From an uncultured Pelagibacteraceae bacterium (GTDB lineage: Bacteria; Pseudomonadota; Alphaproteobacteria; Pelagibacterales; Pelagibacteraceae), in contig CACHWN010000001.1 of NCBI GenBank assembly GCA_902583585.1, positions 96,831 through 157,033 on the forward strand: a DNA stretch of 60,203 bases, in the 5' to 3' direction. The notes under the pieces are model-generated. The model was not told the origin of the DNA and searched no databases. It worked only from the letters and a program-made list of their open reading frames with translations. Below are positions 28,111 through 38,129 of this stretch, piece after piece (the first letter of the stretch is position 1; the number at the start of each line of letters is the position of its first letter). A program made the position numbers and the translations under genes.

Positions 28111-29932
28111 TTTTTTTTTTTCTTCTTACCCACAAAGTTCTAAGATTTTTTTTACTTTTTAATTTTTTTGCTTCTTTCTTTGTTTTTTTTAAATCTTTTT
28201 TTAATTTACTTTTTTCTTTGATTAATTTACTTTTTTCAAACAATCTTTTTATATTTTCATTAATATTTAATACTTTCTTTGATTTGTTTAATAATTCTAT
28301 TTTGTATTCTGGGATAATTAATTTTTCATCTGATAACAGCTCAATTTTTAGTAGATATTTTTTTTGAAAATATTTTAATTCATCTAATAAGTTTTCTTGA
28401 ATGAATAATTTTACTTTTTCTGGAACATAAGATTTAACAATTTTTACTTTATCTGTAAAAGCTAAATGCTGTATCTTTTTTAATATTTTTTGAGAAAATG
28501 ACTCAAGAGAAAGTTGAGTTTCCCATTTTATAGAGCCCTCTCGAAGTCTTTGTCGTGTCATTTCTAACAAACCGAAATTACTTATCCTTCCTAGTTGAAT
28601 TCTAGCTCTGTCCTTTCTAATACTTTCTCTCATTTTTTTTTCAACTAACCTTCTATTGTAAAAATTCAACATGTCGATAAAATCAATCACTATAAGACCA
28701 GATAAATCTCTCAGTTTTATTTGACGAGCAATTTCTTCAGCAGCTTCTAAGTTAGTATTTAATGCAGTTTTCTCAATATTAATTTGTTTTGTAGATTGCC
28801 CAGAATTAATATCGATTGAGACTAGAGCTTCTGTCGGATTAATAACTATATAACCACCAGATCTTAGTTTCACTGTTGGTTCAAAAATATTATTTAGTTC
28901 TTTATCAATGTTTGCATCATGAAAAAGAGGTATTTTACCTCTGTACTTTTTAATATTTTTTACATTTTTCGGCATTAATTCTTTCATGAATTTTTTTGCT
29001 TTTTGATAAGCTTCATTACCTTCAATATAGATATTTTTAGTATCATTGTCGTAGATATCTCTTAATGTCCTTTTTATAATATCTCCCTCTTCATAAACAA
29101 GAGATGGAGCATTGGAGTCTAAAGCTTTATCTCTTATTTCTTCCCAAGTCTTTAGAGTGTTTTGAAAATCTTTTTCTATTTCATTTTTAGTTTTATTTGC
29201 ACCTGCAGTCCTGACAATCACGCCCATACTTTTTGGAATATTTATTTCATTTAGTATACTTCTTATTTTTTGCCTGTCTGAAGAGTTAAAAATTTTTCTT
29301 GAAATACCACCACCCTTTGGTGTATTTGGCATAAGTACAATGTACTTTCCTGCTAAAGATATAAAAGTAGTTAGTGCTGCACCTTTTTGTCCTCTTTCCT
29401 CTTTAATAACTTGTATCAAGATTACTTGACCTGGCTTGATTACTTCTTGAATTTTATACTTTTTTATACCAAAAGAAGTTTTAACTTCCTCTCTTAAATC
29501 TTTTTTTTCAGTTTCCTCATTTTTTATAACTTCGTTTTCATTATCTTTACTATTTCCATTGTTAAGTTCTTTCGAAGACTCAGATTCAAACTGTCTTCCA
29601 ATTTCTTGATTTGTTTCTAAATTCTTGTTCTTTAAATTCTCTCTTATTTTTTCTTCTGCAACTTTAATCTTTTCCTTATCTTCTAGTGGAATTTGGTAAT
29701 AATCTGATTGAATGTCATTAAATGCTAAAAAACCGTGTCTCTCTCTACCAAAATTAATAAAAGCTGCCTGAAGCGAGGGTTCAACTCTACTAATTGTTCC
29801 AAGATAAATATTGTTTTTAAAAGTTAAGTTGTTTTTATCTTCAAATTCATATTCTTCAATTGAATTAGATGATTTAAGAACAATGCGTGTTTCATTTGGA
29901 TGCGATGCATCAATATATAAGTTTTTTTCCAT
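28103..29932 (-). CDS. Ribonuclease E/G family endoribonuclease
   Basis: A 609-residue single-strand endoribonuclease for mRNA decay and rRNA/tRNA processing. An S1 domain at about 37-190 is split by a charged low-complexity insertion (about 83-157). The catalytic DNase I-like region has Asp374 ([13 protein letters not shown]) and Asp417 (LIVIDFIDM), 43 residues apart as in E. coli RNase E. The Cys-x-x-Cys zinc-link that normally follows the EMTRQRLR block is missing. There is no long degradosome scaffold, only a Lys/Arg-rich tail. Whether to call it rne or rng is unclear. Confidence 0.88.
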   Translation of the reverse strand: MEKNLYIDASHPNETRIVLKSSNSIEEYEFEDKNNLTFKNNIYLGTISRVEPSLQAAFINFGRERHGFLAFNDIQSDYYQIPLEDKEKIKVAEEKIRENLKNKNLETNQEIGRQFESESSKELNNGNSKDNENEVIKNEETEKKDLREEVKTSFGIKKYKIQEVIKPGQVILIQVIKEERGQKGAALTTFISLAGKYIVLMPNTPKGGGISRKIFNSSDRQKIRSILNEINIPKSMGVIVRTAGANKTKNEIEKDFQNTLKTWEEIRDKALDSNAPSLVYEEGDIIKRTLRDIYDNDTKNIYIEGNEAYQKAKKFMKELMPKNVKNIKKYRGKIPLFHDANIDKELNNIFEPTVKLRSGGYIVINPTEALVSIDINSGQSTKQINIEKTALNTNLEAAEEIARQIKLRDLSGLIVIDFIDMLNFYNRRLVEKKMRESIRKDRARIQLGRISNFGLLEMTRQRLREGSIKWETQLSLESFSQKILKKIQHLAFTDKVKIVKSYVPEKVKLFIQENLLDELKYFQKKYLLKIELLSDEKLIIPEYKIELLNKSKKVLNINENIKRLFEKSKLIKEKSKLKKDLKKTKKEAKKLKSKKNLRTLWVRRKKKIR

Positions 29933-29979
29933 TTATGTTGAATTCCTTTTAAATTTGTGAATTTTGTGAATTTTAAGCT

Positions 29980-30004
29980 AATCATATGTTTATTTTATAT
30001 GATT
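29980..30004. repeat. Inverted repeat in the RNase E/G - mrcA divergent gap
   Basis: Perfect 8-bp arms AATCATAT (29980-29987) and ATATGATT (29997-30004) flank a 9-base spacer. The gap also holds a two-copy tandem of TTTGTGAAT at 29954-29971. These are the only ordered structures seen in the 144-nt intergenic region. An operator or a 5' UTR stem is possible, but short AT-rich repeats are frequent by chance. Confidence 0.3.
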
Positions 30005-30076
30005 TTTTCGATAATTAAACATATTTAATTTTTTATGCCCCAAGAAAGTCAAATTTATTATTAATAAAAAGGTCAA

Positions 30077-32449
30077 ATGCTTAAATTTTTCAATTTTTCA
30101 TTAAAATTCTTTATAATCTTTTTAATTTTCTTATTAGTTTTCGGGTTTTCAACGCTATGGTATTTTTCTATAGGTTTACCGGACTACAAGAAACTATCTA
30201 ACTATCAACCACCTATTTCAAGTAGAGTTTACTCCGAAGACGGGAAACTCATCGCAGAGTATGCTTTGCAAAAAAGATTATTTGTTCCTATCGAGTCTAT
30301 TCCAGACAAAGTGATAAATGCTTTTCTTGCTGCAGAGGACAAAAATTTCTTTAGTCACCCGGGAGTCGATGCAAAAGGAATTTTGAGAGCGACTGTTAAA
30401 AATTTCAAAAATATTGCTCAAAATAAACGTCTTGAGGGCGCATCTACTATTACCCAACAAGTTGCAAAGAATTTCCTTTTAACTAATGAGGTATCAATGA
30501 GGAGAAAGATTAAGGAGGCTATTTTAGCTTTTAGAATAGAGAGAGCATATTCTAAAGAGAGAATACTAGAGCTTTATTTAAACCAGATATATCTTGGACA
30601 AGGTACATATGGGATTGCAGCTGCGAGTTTAGAGTACTTTGATAAATCAATTAAAGAATTAAATTATTCAGATGCTGCACTCTTAGCCGCCCTTCCTAAA
30701 GCACCAAGTAAATACAATCCATATAGATTTCCTGAAGTTGGGAAATTTAGGAGGAACCTTGTACTTCAAAACATGTATGAAAACGATATTATTACAAAAG
30801 ATCAATTTGAAGATTTAAAAAAATCAAATTTAAATTTAAAAAAAAGAAAAATTGAGATAGTAAATGAGGCAAATTCTTACACTGAAGAGGTAAGAAGATC
30901 TGTTAAGGAAAATTATGGATTTGAAAAACTATATTCACAAGGACTGAGTATTAAAACTCCCTTAAATATTAAATATCAAATTCAAGCAATTAATTCTCTA
31001 AGAAAAGGAATAGAACAATATGATAGAAGGCATGGTTGGAGAGGTCCAATCACTAATAAAATTGAAGATGTTAATTGGCAAGAAAAAATCAAAAAATTTA
31101 AATTAGATCCAACTTTAAATTGGAAATTTGCAGAAATAACAGATTTAAAAGATGCAATGATTGAGTTTTATATTTTAGACTCTAATAAAAATGAAGGTTA
31201 TAAAGACATATTAAAACATAATAATCTTAAATGGGCTTTAAAAAAGAAAAAAACAATTTCTGAAAGCTTTAAAATCGGAGATATTATTTTAATTAAAAAA
31301 GAAAATAACTCGTGGAAATTAAAGCAATATCCAAAAGTTAACGGTGGAATAGTAGTAATTGAACCTTTCACAGGAGATGTAAAAGCGTTAGTTGGTGGTT
31401 TCAACTTTAAGTCAAGCGAGTTTAATAGAGTTACTCAAGCAAAAAGACAACCAGGATCAGCATTCAAACCAATAGTTTATGCAGCCGCTTTAGAAAATGG
31501 ATTTGCACCTAATTCTATTATTTTAGATGCACCTTTTGTTGAAAGCCAAGGAATAGGATTAAAAAATTGGAAACCAGAAAATTATGGAAAAAAGTTTTAT
31601 GGCCCTTCAACTTTAAGAAAAGGAATTGAGTATTCAAGAAATTTAATGACAATTAGAATAGCAAAAATTCTAGGTATAGATAAAATTTTAGAATTATCTC
31701 AAAAATTGAATATTTACGATGAAATTCCAGAATTACTATCTGTTTCGCTCGGAGCTGCTGAAACAACTCTTTTAAATTTAACCTCAGCCTACGCCACCTT
31801 TGTCAATGGTGGAAAGAAAGTTGATCCTACTTTAATTTCAAGAATACAAGATCGAAGAGGAAAAACAATTTTTAAAGTAAAAAATAGAAAATGTTTAGGT
31901 TGTGAAAAGTTTATAGATCATACAGCTGGACTAACAAATTATCCTAAAATTGAAAATTCCTCATCAAGAGTTTTTAGTGAGGAAACTGCTTATCAAATGA
32001 CAAGTATTTTAAGCGGAGCCGTAAAAAGAGGAACTGCAAAAAAACTTAGATCTTTAAATGTTCCTTTGGCAGGAAAAACTGGTACTACAAACAATAATTA
32101 TGATGCCTGGTTTATAGGCTTCTCATCTAATTTAGTAATCGGGGTATATGTAGGATTCGATAACCCAAAAACTTTAGGTAAATTTGAAACAGGCTCTAAA
32201 GCCGCCCTACCAATATTTAAAGATTTTGTTGAGAATGCTCTATTTGAAGAGGATTTTAATGATTTCAATATACCTAAGAAAATTTTCTTAACTTCAATAA
32301 ATTATGATACTGGATTAAAATCAAGTTCAGGAGATAAAAAAACAATTACAGAGGCATTAAAATTGAGAGATATTAACAATATAGGGAATAATAACTTAAT
32401 TTCGATAAATGGACGTGATAATCTGGTAAAGTTTAGACAGTTTTATTAA
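30077..32449 (+). CDS. mrcA: Bifunctional penicillin-binding protein 1A
   Basis: Class A PBP: peptidoglycan glycosyltransferase plus transpeptidase. The 790 residues have an N-terminal membrane anchor (about 10-32) and a GT51 domain with the catalytic Glu87 in AAEDKNFFSHPG, then GASTITQQVAKN. An OB-like insert follows, then the transpeptidase with Ser461-x-x-Lys (GSAFKP), SRN and the KTGT motif starting at Lys667. A Shine-Dalgarno-like AAAGG precedes the ATG. The stop shares one base with the prfB start. Confidence 0.95.
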   Translation: MLKFFNFSLKFFIIFLIFLLVFGFSTLWYFSIGLPDYKKLSNYQPPISSRVYSEDGKLIAEYALQKRLFVPIESIPDKVINAFLAAEDKNFFSHPGVDAKGILRATVKNFKNIAQNKRLEGASTITQQVAKNFLLTNEVSMRRKIKEAILAFRIERAYSKERILELYLNQIYLGQGTYGIAAASLEYFDKSIKELNYSDAALLAALPKAPSKYNPYRFPEVGKFRRNLVLQNMYENDIITKDQFEDLKKSNLNLKKRKIEIVNEANSYTEEVRRSVKENYGFEKLYSQGLSIKTPLNIKYQIQAINSLRKGIEQYDRRHGWRGPITNKIEDVNWQEKIKKFKLDPTLNWKFAEITDLKDAMIEFYILDSNKNEGYKDILKHNNLKWALKKKKTISESFKIGDIILIKKENNSWKLKQYPKVNGGIVVIEPFTGDVKALVGGFNFKSSEFNRVTQAKRQPGSAFKPIVYAAALENGFAPNSIILDAPFVESQGIGLKNWKPENYGKKFYGPSTLRKGIEYSRNLMTIRIAKILGIDKILELSQKLNIYDEIPELLSVSLGAAETTLLNLTSAYATFVNGGKKVDPTLISRIQDRRGKTIFKVKNRKCLGCEKFIDHTAGLTNYPKIENSSSRVFSEETAYQMTSILSGAVKRGTAKKLRSLNVPLAGKTGTTNNNYDAWFIGFSSNLVIGVYVGFDNPKTLGKFETGSKAALPIFKDFVENALFEEDFNDFNIPKKIFLTSINYDTGLKSSSGDKKTITEALKLRDINNIGNNNLISINGRDNLVKFRQFY

Positions 32450-33538
32450 TGGAGAGCTTTGAAAATAAATTTATAAGAACAGAGAATATCCTTAAAAATA
32501 TTAGGGGGTATCTTTGATAAAAATCAAGTCGAAATAAAACTTAAAAACATCGAAAAAGAACTTCTTAAAGAAAATTTTTGGAAGGATAAAGATTTAGTAA
32601 AAAAAATCATCAAACAAAAAAAAACTTTTGAGGAAATTTTAAATAACTACCAAGAATCGGTTAATGAAATAAAAAATATAAAAGAATTATATAATTTAGG
32701 CATACAAGAACAGGATGAAGAAATCATAAAAGATTGTAGCGTTAAATTAGATGAAGTTTACAAAAATCAGAAAAAAAATGAAATTAAATGTTTCTTATCC
32801 GGTGAAAATGACGATCTAAATATTTTTCTTGAGATACATGCTGGCGCAGGTGGTACAGAAAGTCAGGACTGGGCAGATATGCTAAGAAGAATGTATATGA
32901 AGTGGTTCGATAAGAAAAAATTTAATTACCAAATAATAAGTGAACACAAAGGTGATGAGGCTGGAATTAAATCTTCAACAATAAAAGTTGAAGGAAGTTA
33001 TCTCTATGGTTTGATGAGAGCTGAGTCAGGTGTTCATAGACTAGTAAGAATTTCACCTTTTGATAGTGGAGCAAGAAGACACACTAGTTTCGCAAGTGTG
33101 TGGGTATATCCAGCTGTAAATGATGATATAAATATTAAAATAGATGAAAAAGATTTGCGGATTGACACTTACAGATCAAGTGGCGCTGGCGGACAACACG
33201 TAAATACTACTGACAGCGCAGTTAGAATTACTCATCTACCCACTAAAATTGTTGTGCAGTGTCAAAATGAAAGATCCCAGCATAAAAATAAAGACACTTG
33301 TTTAAAAATGTTGAGAGCAAGGCTTTATGAAAATGAAAAGCAAAAAAGGGAGTCTGAAAACCAAAAAGATTTAAAATCAAAAACTGATATAGGATGGGGA
33401 CATCAAATAAGATCTTACGTATTACAACCTTATCAATTAGTTAAAGACTTAAGAAACAAAGTTGAAAATACCAATCCTTCAAGTGTGCTGGATGGGAATA
33501 TTGATCAATTTATTGAGGAGGGTATTAAAAATAAATAA
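32449..33538 (+). CDS. prfB: Peptide chain release factor 2, expressed by programmed +1 frameshift
   Basis: Recognises UGA and UAA stop codons. Reading begins at the ATG at 32449 (TAATG overlap with mrcA) and meets an in-frame TGA at 32515-32517 after 22 codons. A +1 shift on CTT continues the frame to 33538, giving about 362 residues. The long frame has the anticodon-like SPF tripeptide (RISPFDSGARRHTS) and the GGQ motif (SSGAGGQHVNTTDSAVR) that triggers peptide release. The arrangement is the classic autoregulatory RF2 design and is not a pseudogene. Confidence 0.96.
32503..32517 (+). promoter_or_regulatory. prfB programmed frameshift site
   Basis: AGG GGG TAT CTT TGA: an internal Shine-Dalgarno-like AGGGGG, a three-base spacer and the CTT-TGA slip site, identical to the E. 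coli prfB element up to the stop. The base after TGA is T, where E. coli has C. When RF2 is scarce the ribosome stalls at TGA and slips +1 to make more RF2. Confidence 0.95.
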
Positions 33539-35724
33539 TGAGAAAAACTCTAAAGATTTTTATTTTATTTCTATTAATTTCTATCTTTTTATTATTAGGT
33601 ATTTTATCAACAAATGGTATCCAAACCGGAAAATTTAATGACCTCATTTATCAGAGGATTAATGATAGTAATTATAATGTTAAGACAAGACTAAATGATA
33701 TTAAATTTAAATTAGATATAAAAGAATTAAGTTTATTTTTAGAGACAAAGAATCCAGTAATAATTTATAGAAACACTCCGATACCTACGAGTGATTTAAA
33801 AGTTTATATAGATTTTTTATCTATTTTAAAAAATGACACAAAAATTAAAAAAATAATTTTCGTTTTAGATCAAATTAATATTGAAAGTTTAAAAAAATTA
33901 TCTTTAGGTTTTAAACCTTCGAATTTTAAGAGTTTTATTAATAATAAAGTAAAAGGAGGCGTAATATATGCTGAAATTGAGTTCTTTTTTAATGAGAAAA
34001 ATTCTATAGACAATTTTATTACAAAAGGAAAAGTAACTAATTTCAAAACTGAAATTGTAAAAAATTTAAATTTAGAAAACGCAAATTTTTCTTTTTTTGC
34101 AGATAAAACAGATTTATTAATTAAAGATTTTAATGGTGTTTCATCATTTTTTAAAATTAAGGAAGGAGATTTAAAAGTTAAACTTAGTCCAAAAATTTCA
34201 TTAGAAGCAAATTTTAATTCAAATATCAAATACTCGAAACAAAGAGATAAATTTCCTTTTTCATTTAAAAAAGATAATTTTTCTGAATATTTAACAGAAT
34301 TTGATGCTAATCTATCAAATCACATCAAAATTAATTTAGATGAGACATATAAAGTAAAAGATTTTAATTATAGAAACAACGGAAATATTATAAATGCTTC
34401 ATTAGAAAATAAAAATTTAATAGATATAACAATTTTTAAAGAAAAAATTAATATTTTATCTTTAATAAATTCAGAAATAAATTCAGATTTTTCATCTAAA
34501 AAAAAATATATTAAAATTTCAGGAAAATACTCTTTAAACAAAAGTAATTATTTACTTTATGACTTAGAGAATACTTTTGAAAATCAATCTTTAAATTTAA
34601 AAATTAATGGTGACTTTGATAGAGCCTTAAATTTAGAAATAATTAACTACAAAAAAACAAAAGATAAAAATGCAAATGTATCTTTAAATTTAGATAAGAA
34701 AAAAAATGTGATCAAGATTAATGAATTTAACTACAAAGAGGGTAAAAATTTTCTTTCTTTAAAAAACCTCAAGATTAAAGATAACGATTTTTCTTCCTTT
34801 CAAAAAATCAAAGTTGTTACTTATGAAAAAGGTATAAAGAATAATGATTTTTCAATATTTTATGATAAAAAAATTAATATTAAAGGTAAGCAATATGATG
34901 CAAGCAATCTACTAAAATACTTCAATGGAAAATCTAAAAAAAATATTTTTACAAAAATAAATAAAAAAATAGAAATAGATTTGTCAAATATAATTGTACC
35001 TTTATCCGAAAAAATAAAAGACTTTAAGCTAATAGGTCAAATAGATAGAGGGAAATTCTCCAAGATCTCTTCAAAAGGAAATTACGGTAATAATAGCTTT
35101 TTAGATTTGAAGATGAGAAACGATGAAGTTAATAAAAAAAAATTTTTAGAAATTTACTCAGACAAAACAAAACCGTTTTTGACTGAATATAGTTTTTTCG
35201 AAGGTCTTACAGGAGGAAAGCTTTTATTTACATCCATAATTTTTAGCGATGAAACATATGAGGCAAATTTGAAAATAGAGGATTTTAAAGTGAAAAATGC
35301 TCCTGGTATGGTCAAACTGCTTTCACTAGCAGACCTAGGTGGGTTAGCTGATTTAGCAGAGGGAGAGGGTATTTCTTTCGATATTCTTGAAATTAATATG
35401 AAAAAAAATAAAGACATATTAACAATTAATGAAATTTTAGCTTTAGGACCAAGCATTTCGGTTTTAATGGATGGATATCAAGACAAGCAAGTTACAAGTT
35501 TAAGAGGCACTTTAGTTCCAGCAAAAACTTTAAATAAATTAATTTCTAAAATTCCTGTAATTGGAGATATAGTAATTCCAAAAGAAGTTGGAGAGGGTTT
35601 GTTTGGTATAAGCTTTAAATTGAAAGGTCCTCCCGGAAAGATAAAAACTTCCATCAATCCTATAAGAACGATAACACCAAGATTTATTCAAAAAATTGTC
35701 GATAAAAATAAAAAAGTTAAATAA
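33538..35724 (+). CDS. AsmA-like / DUF3971 envelope protein
   Basis: A 728-residue protein with one N-terminal membrane helix (about 5-27). The rest is a long beta-rich, Lys/Asn-rich domain with many amphipathic strands. The C-terminal third resembles the AsmA-like region of YhdP/DUF3971 proteins, with FFEGLTGGKLLF, NAPGMVKLLSLADLGGLADL, GPSISVLMDGY and a conserved Pro/Gly-rich end. Members of this superfamily are thought to form lipid-conducting bridges across the periplasm; applying that here is inference. Coupled to prfB by TAATG; its end overlaps tyrS by 8 nt. Confidence 0.75.
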   Translation: MRKTLKIFILFLLISIFLLLGILSTNGIQTGKFNDLIYQRINDSNYNVKTRLNDIKFKLDIKELSLFLETKNPVIIYRNTPIPTSDLKVYIDFLSILKNDTKIKKIIFVLDQINIESLKKLSLGFKPSNFKSFINNKVKGGVIYAEIEFFFNEKNSIDNFITKGKVTNFKTEIVKNLNLENANFSFFADKTDLLIKDFNGVSSFFKIKEGDLKVKLSPKISLEANFNSNIKYSKQRDKFPFSFKKDNFSEYLTEFDANLSNHIKINLDETYKVKDFNYRNNGNIINASLENKNLIDITIFKEKINILSLINSEINSDFSSKKKYIKISGKYSLNKSNYLLYDLENTFENQSLNLKINGDFDRALNLEIINYKKTKDKNANVSLNLDKKKNVIKINEFNYKEGKNFLSLKNLKIKDNDFSSFQKIKVVTYEKGIKNNDFSIFYDKKINIKGKQYDASNLLKYFNGKSKKNIFTKINKKIEIDLSNIIVPLSEKIKDFKLIGQIDRGKFSKISSKGNYGNNSFLDLKMRNDEVNKKKFLEIYSDKTKPFLTEYSFFEGLTGGKLLFTSIIFSDETYEANLKIEDFKVKNAPGMVKLLSLADLGGLADLAEGEGISFDILEINMKKNKDILTINEILALGPSISVLMDGYQDKQVTSLRGTLVPAKTLNKLISKIPVIGDIVIPKEVGEGLFGISFKLKGPPGKIKTSINPIRTITPRFIQKIVDKNKKVK

Positions 35725-36955
35725 TTTTAACTAAATAATGTCTTTTTTTTCCATGTGAGATTTTCATAATTTTATTTCTAAAATCTGAAATTATTATTAT
35801 TTTTTTTTCATCTTTAATTAAGATATCATTTATTTTAAGACCATTATTAATAATTGCTCTTCTAGCCTCACTTTTAGAGGACATAATTTTATTTTTTGAT
35901 AGAAAACTTAAAAGGTTTATACCTTGGTCAATTTCTTTCTCCTTAACAGGTATTTCTGGAAGATTAAGGCTATAACCTTTACCCTCAAAAGTATCTTTAG
36001 CTGTTTTTTCTGCGTTCTTTGCAGCTTTCACTCCATGAAGAATTTTTGTAGCTTCGTTAGCTAAAATTATTTTTAATTGATTAATATTTTGCTCTTCATT
36101 GCAAATTTCATCAATCTTTAATGTATCAATTTCGGTAAAAAAATTTAGAAATCTTTTGACATCACGATCGTCAGTATTTCTCCAGAATTGCCAATAATCA
36201 TATGGAGAAAACAATTTTTGATTTAACCAAATAGCTCCCTTTTCAGTTTTACCCATTTTTGCTCCGGAAGCTAAGGTAATTAAAGGTGAAGTAATTCCAA
36301 AAGAATCTTTTTTTAACATCCTTCTTATCAGTTCTACCCCATTAACTATATTCCCCCATTGATCTGAACCACCTATCTGTAAAATACACTTATTTTTTTT
36401 AAACAATTGATAAAAATCAAATGCTTGTAAAATCATATAATTAAATTCCATATAACTAAGTGATTGTTGGCGCTCTAATCTTAGTTTTACGCTATCAAAA
36501 CTAAGCATCTTATTAATTGTAAAATGAGAACCTATATCTCTTAAAAACTTGATGTAATTTAATTTTGTCAGCCATTTTGCATTATCAACAAATATCGGTT
36601 TAGTTTTTTTATCAGAAAAATCTAAAATTTTAAAAAAAACCTTTTTTATGCTTTTGATATTTTTTTGAATTTCTTTTTGATGTAATATTTTCCTGGTGGC
36701 ATCTTTTCCTGATGGGTCTCCAATTAATGTAGTACCACCACCTAATAAAATAATCGGCCTGTGACCGTGTTTTTGCATTAATTTTAAAATCATTATTTGC
36801 AGTAAACTTCCCACATGAAGACTTTTAGCTGTACAATCGAAACCTATATAGCCTGATATTGATTTTTTTTCACTAATTTGAGCAAGATTATCTAAATCGG
36901 TACATTGATTTAGATATCCACGCGATTTCATTTCTAATAAAAAATTATTTTTCAT
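35717..36955 (-). CDS. tyrS: Tyrosyl-tRNA synthetase
   Basis: Class I synthetase of 412 residues. The HIGH-type motif is HVGSLLQ in GYIGFDCTAKSLHVGSLLQ, and the KMSKS-type loop is KMGKT in SGAKMGKTEKGA. GGSDQWGNIVNG is a strong TyrRS signature. A C-terminal S4-like RNA-binding domain is present. Divergent from anmK across 55 nt, a pairing seen in other alphaproteobacteria. Confidence 0.96.
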   Translation of the reverse strand: MKNNFLLEMKSRGYLNQCTDLDNLAQISEKKSISGYIGFDCTAKSLHVGSLLQIMILKLMQKHGHRPIILLGGGTTLIGDPSGKDATRKILHQKEIQKNIKSIKKVFFKILDFSDKKTKPIFVDNAKWLTKLNYIKFLRDIGSHFTINKMLSFDSVKLRLERQQSLSYMEFNYMILQAFDFYQLFKKNKCILQIGGSDQWGNIVNGVELIRRMLKKDSFGITSPLITLASGAKMGKTEKGAIWLNQKLFSPYDYWQFWRNTDDRDVKRFLNFFTEIDTLKIDEICNEEQNINQLKIILANEATKILHGVKAAKNAEKTAKDTFEGKGYSLNLPEIPVKEKEIDQGINLLSFLSKNKIMSSKSEARRAIINNGLKINDILIKDEKKIIIISDFRNKIMKISHGKKRHYLVKII

Positions 36956-37010
36956 AGCACAAATTGTTTAAAACACTATTATACAAAAAACATTATAAAT
37001 ATATATTAAT

Positions 37011-38129
37011 ATGCAAAAAAACTATACCTCTTTAGGCCTTATGAGCGGAACATCTGGTGATGGAGTTGATGCTTCCCTCGCAAAGTCGAATGGAATAGAT
37101 AAATTTCAGACTATTAGAGACAAGTATTTTCAATATGATTCTTCAATTTACGAGGGCATACACAATTTAAAAGAAAAAATTTATAAATTTAAAGATCTTT
37201 ACAAATACCAAAAGGAGATAAATGAGCTATCAAGAAAAATTACAATATTTCATGCTAAAGTTATCAATGAGTTCAAATTGAGCGATCACGATACTTTAGT
37301 AGGTTTCCACGGCCAAACTATTTATCATAATGCTGATGAGAAAATTTCGTTACAATTAGGTGACGGTAGACTATTAAATCAACTTACAAAAAAAAAGATA
37401 ATTTTTAATTTTAGAAAAAACGATATTTTAAATGGAGGCGATGGAGCACCTATTACACCCATTTTCCACCAATTAATCGCTACTCAAAAAAAAATTAACC
37501 TACCAGTTTGTATATTGAATGTTGGCGGGATATCAAATGCGACTATTATAAAAGAGCCAATAGGATCTTTAAAAATATTTAGTAAGGACCTTGGTCCAGG
37601 AAATTGCTTAATCGATAATTGGATTAGGAAAAACTCTAACTACAAATTTGATGATAAGGGCTTATTTGCATCTAGAGGTCAATGTAATGAAATAATTTTA
37701 GAACAAGCACAAGAACTTTACAATAACAGAGTAGATAAAAATAAATTTTCGTTTGATACAAATGATTTTGATATTTCATTTGCCAGGGGGTTATCGCTTG
37801 AAGATGGTGCTGCAACACTTACAGAATTCACTGCTAGTATTATAGGAGAGAACTTAACAATATTTTTTAACAAACATAGTAAAATTGAAGAAATTTTAGT
37901 TTGTGGAGGAGGAAGAAAGAATGAAAGTTTACTAATGTCGTTATCAAAAAAAATTCCTAAAAGATTTAAAATTAAGCAGATTGATAATTATGAAATCAAT
38001 GGAGATTTTGTAGAGTCACAGGCGTTTGCTTTTCTTGCAATAAGATCCTATAAAAATCTTCCAATTTCTTTTCCAACTACTACAAGATGTCATAGCCCTA
38101 CAGCCGGAGGAGAAATTATAGAAAATTAA
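37011..38129 (+). CDS. anmK: Anhydro-N-acetylmuramic acid kinase
   Basis: Hydrolyses and phosphorylates anhydroMurNAc released from peptidoglycan turnover, returning it to MurNAc-6-P. The 372 residues start with GLMSGTSGDGVDASLAKS, then VGFHGQTIYHN, GGDGAPITPIFH, NVGGISNATI, DLGPGNCLIDNW and ILVCGGGRKN. Length is standard. No murQ or ampG gene is nearby. Its stop shares TTAA with the convergent hydrolase. Confidence 0.94.
   Translation: MQKNYTSLGLMSGTSGDGVDASLAKSNGIDKFQTIRDKYFQYDSSIYEGIHNLKEKIYKFKDLYKYQKEINELSRKITIFHAKVINEFKLSDHDTLVGFHGQTIYHNADEKISLQLGDGRLLNQLTKKKIIFNFRKNDILNGGDGAPITPIFHQLIATQKKINLPVCILNVGGISNATIIKEPIGSLKIFSKDLGPGNCLIDNWIRKNSNYKFDDKGLFASRGQCNEIILEQAQELYNNRVDKNKFSFDTNDFDISFARGLSLEDGAATLTEFTASIIGENLTIFFNKHSKIEEILVCGGGRKNESLLMSLSKKIPKRFKIKQIDNYEINGDFVESQAFAFLAIRSYKNLPISFPTTTRCHSPTAGGEIIEN

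Noticed and set aside
32515-32517. In-frame TGA making prfB look truncated or like a pseudogene starting near 32879
   Set aside because: The TGA is preceded by the exact AGGGGG-TAT-CTT programmed frameshift element and both frames match RF2, so the gene is intact.
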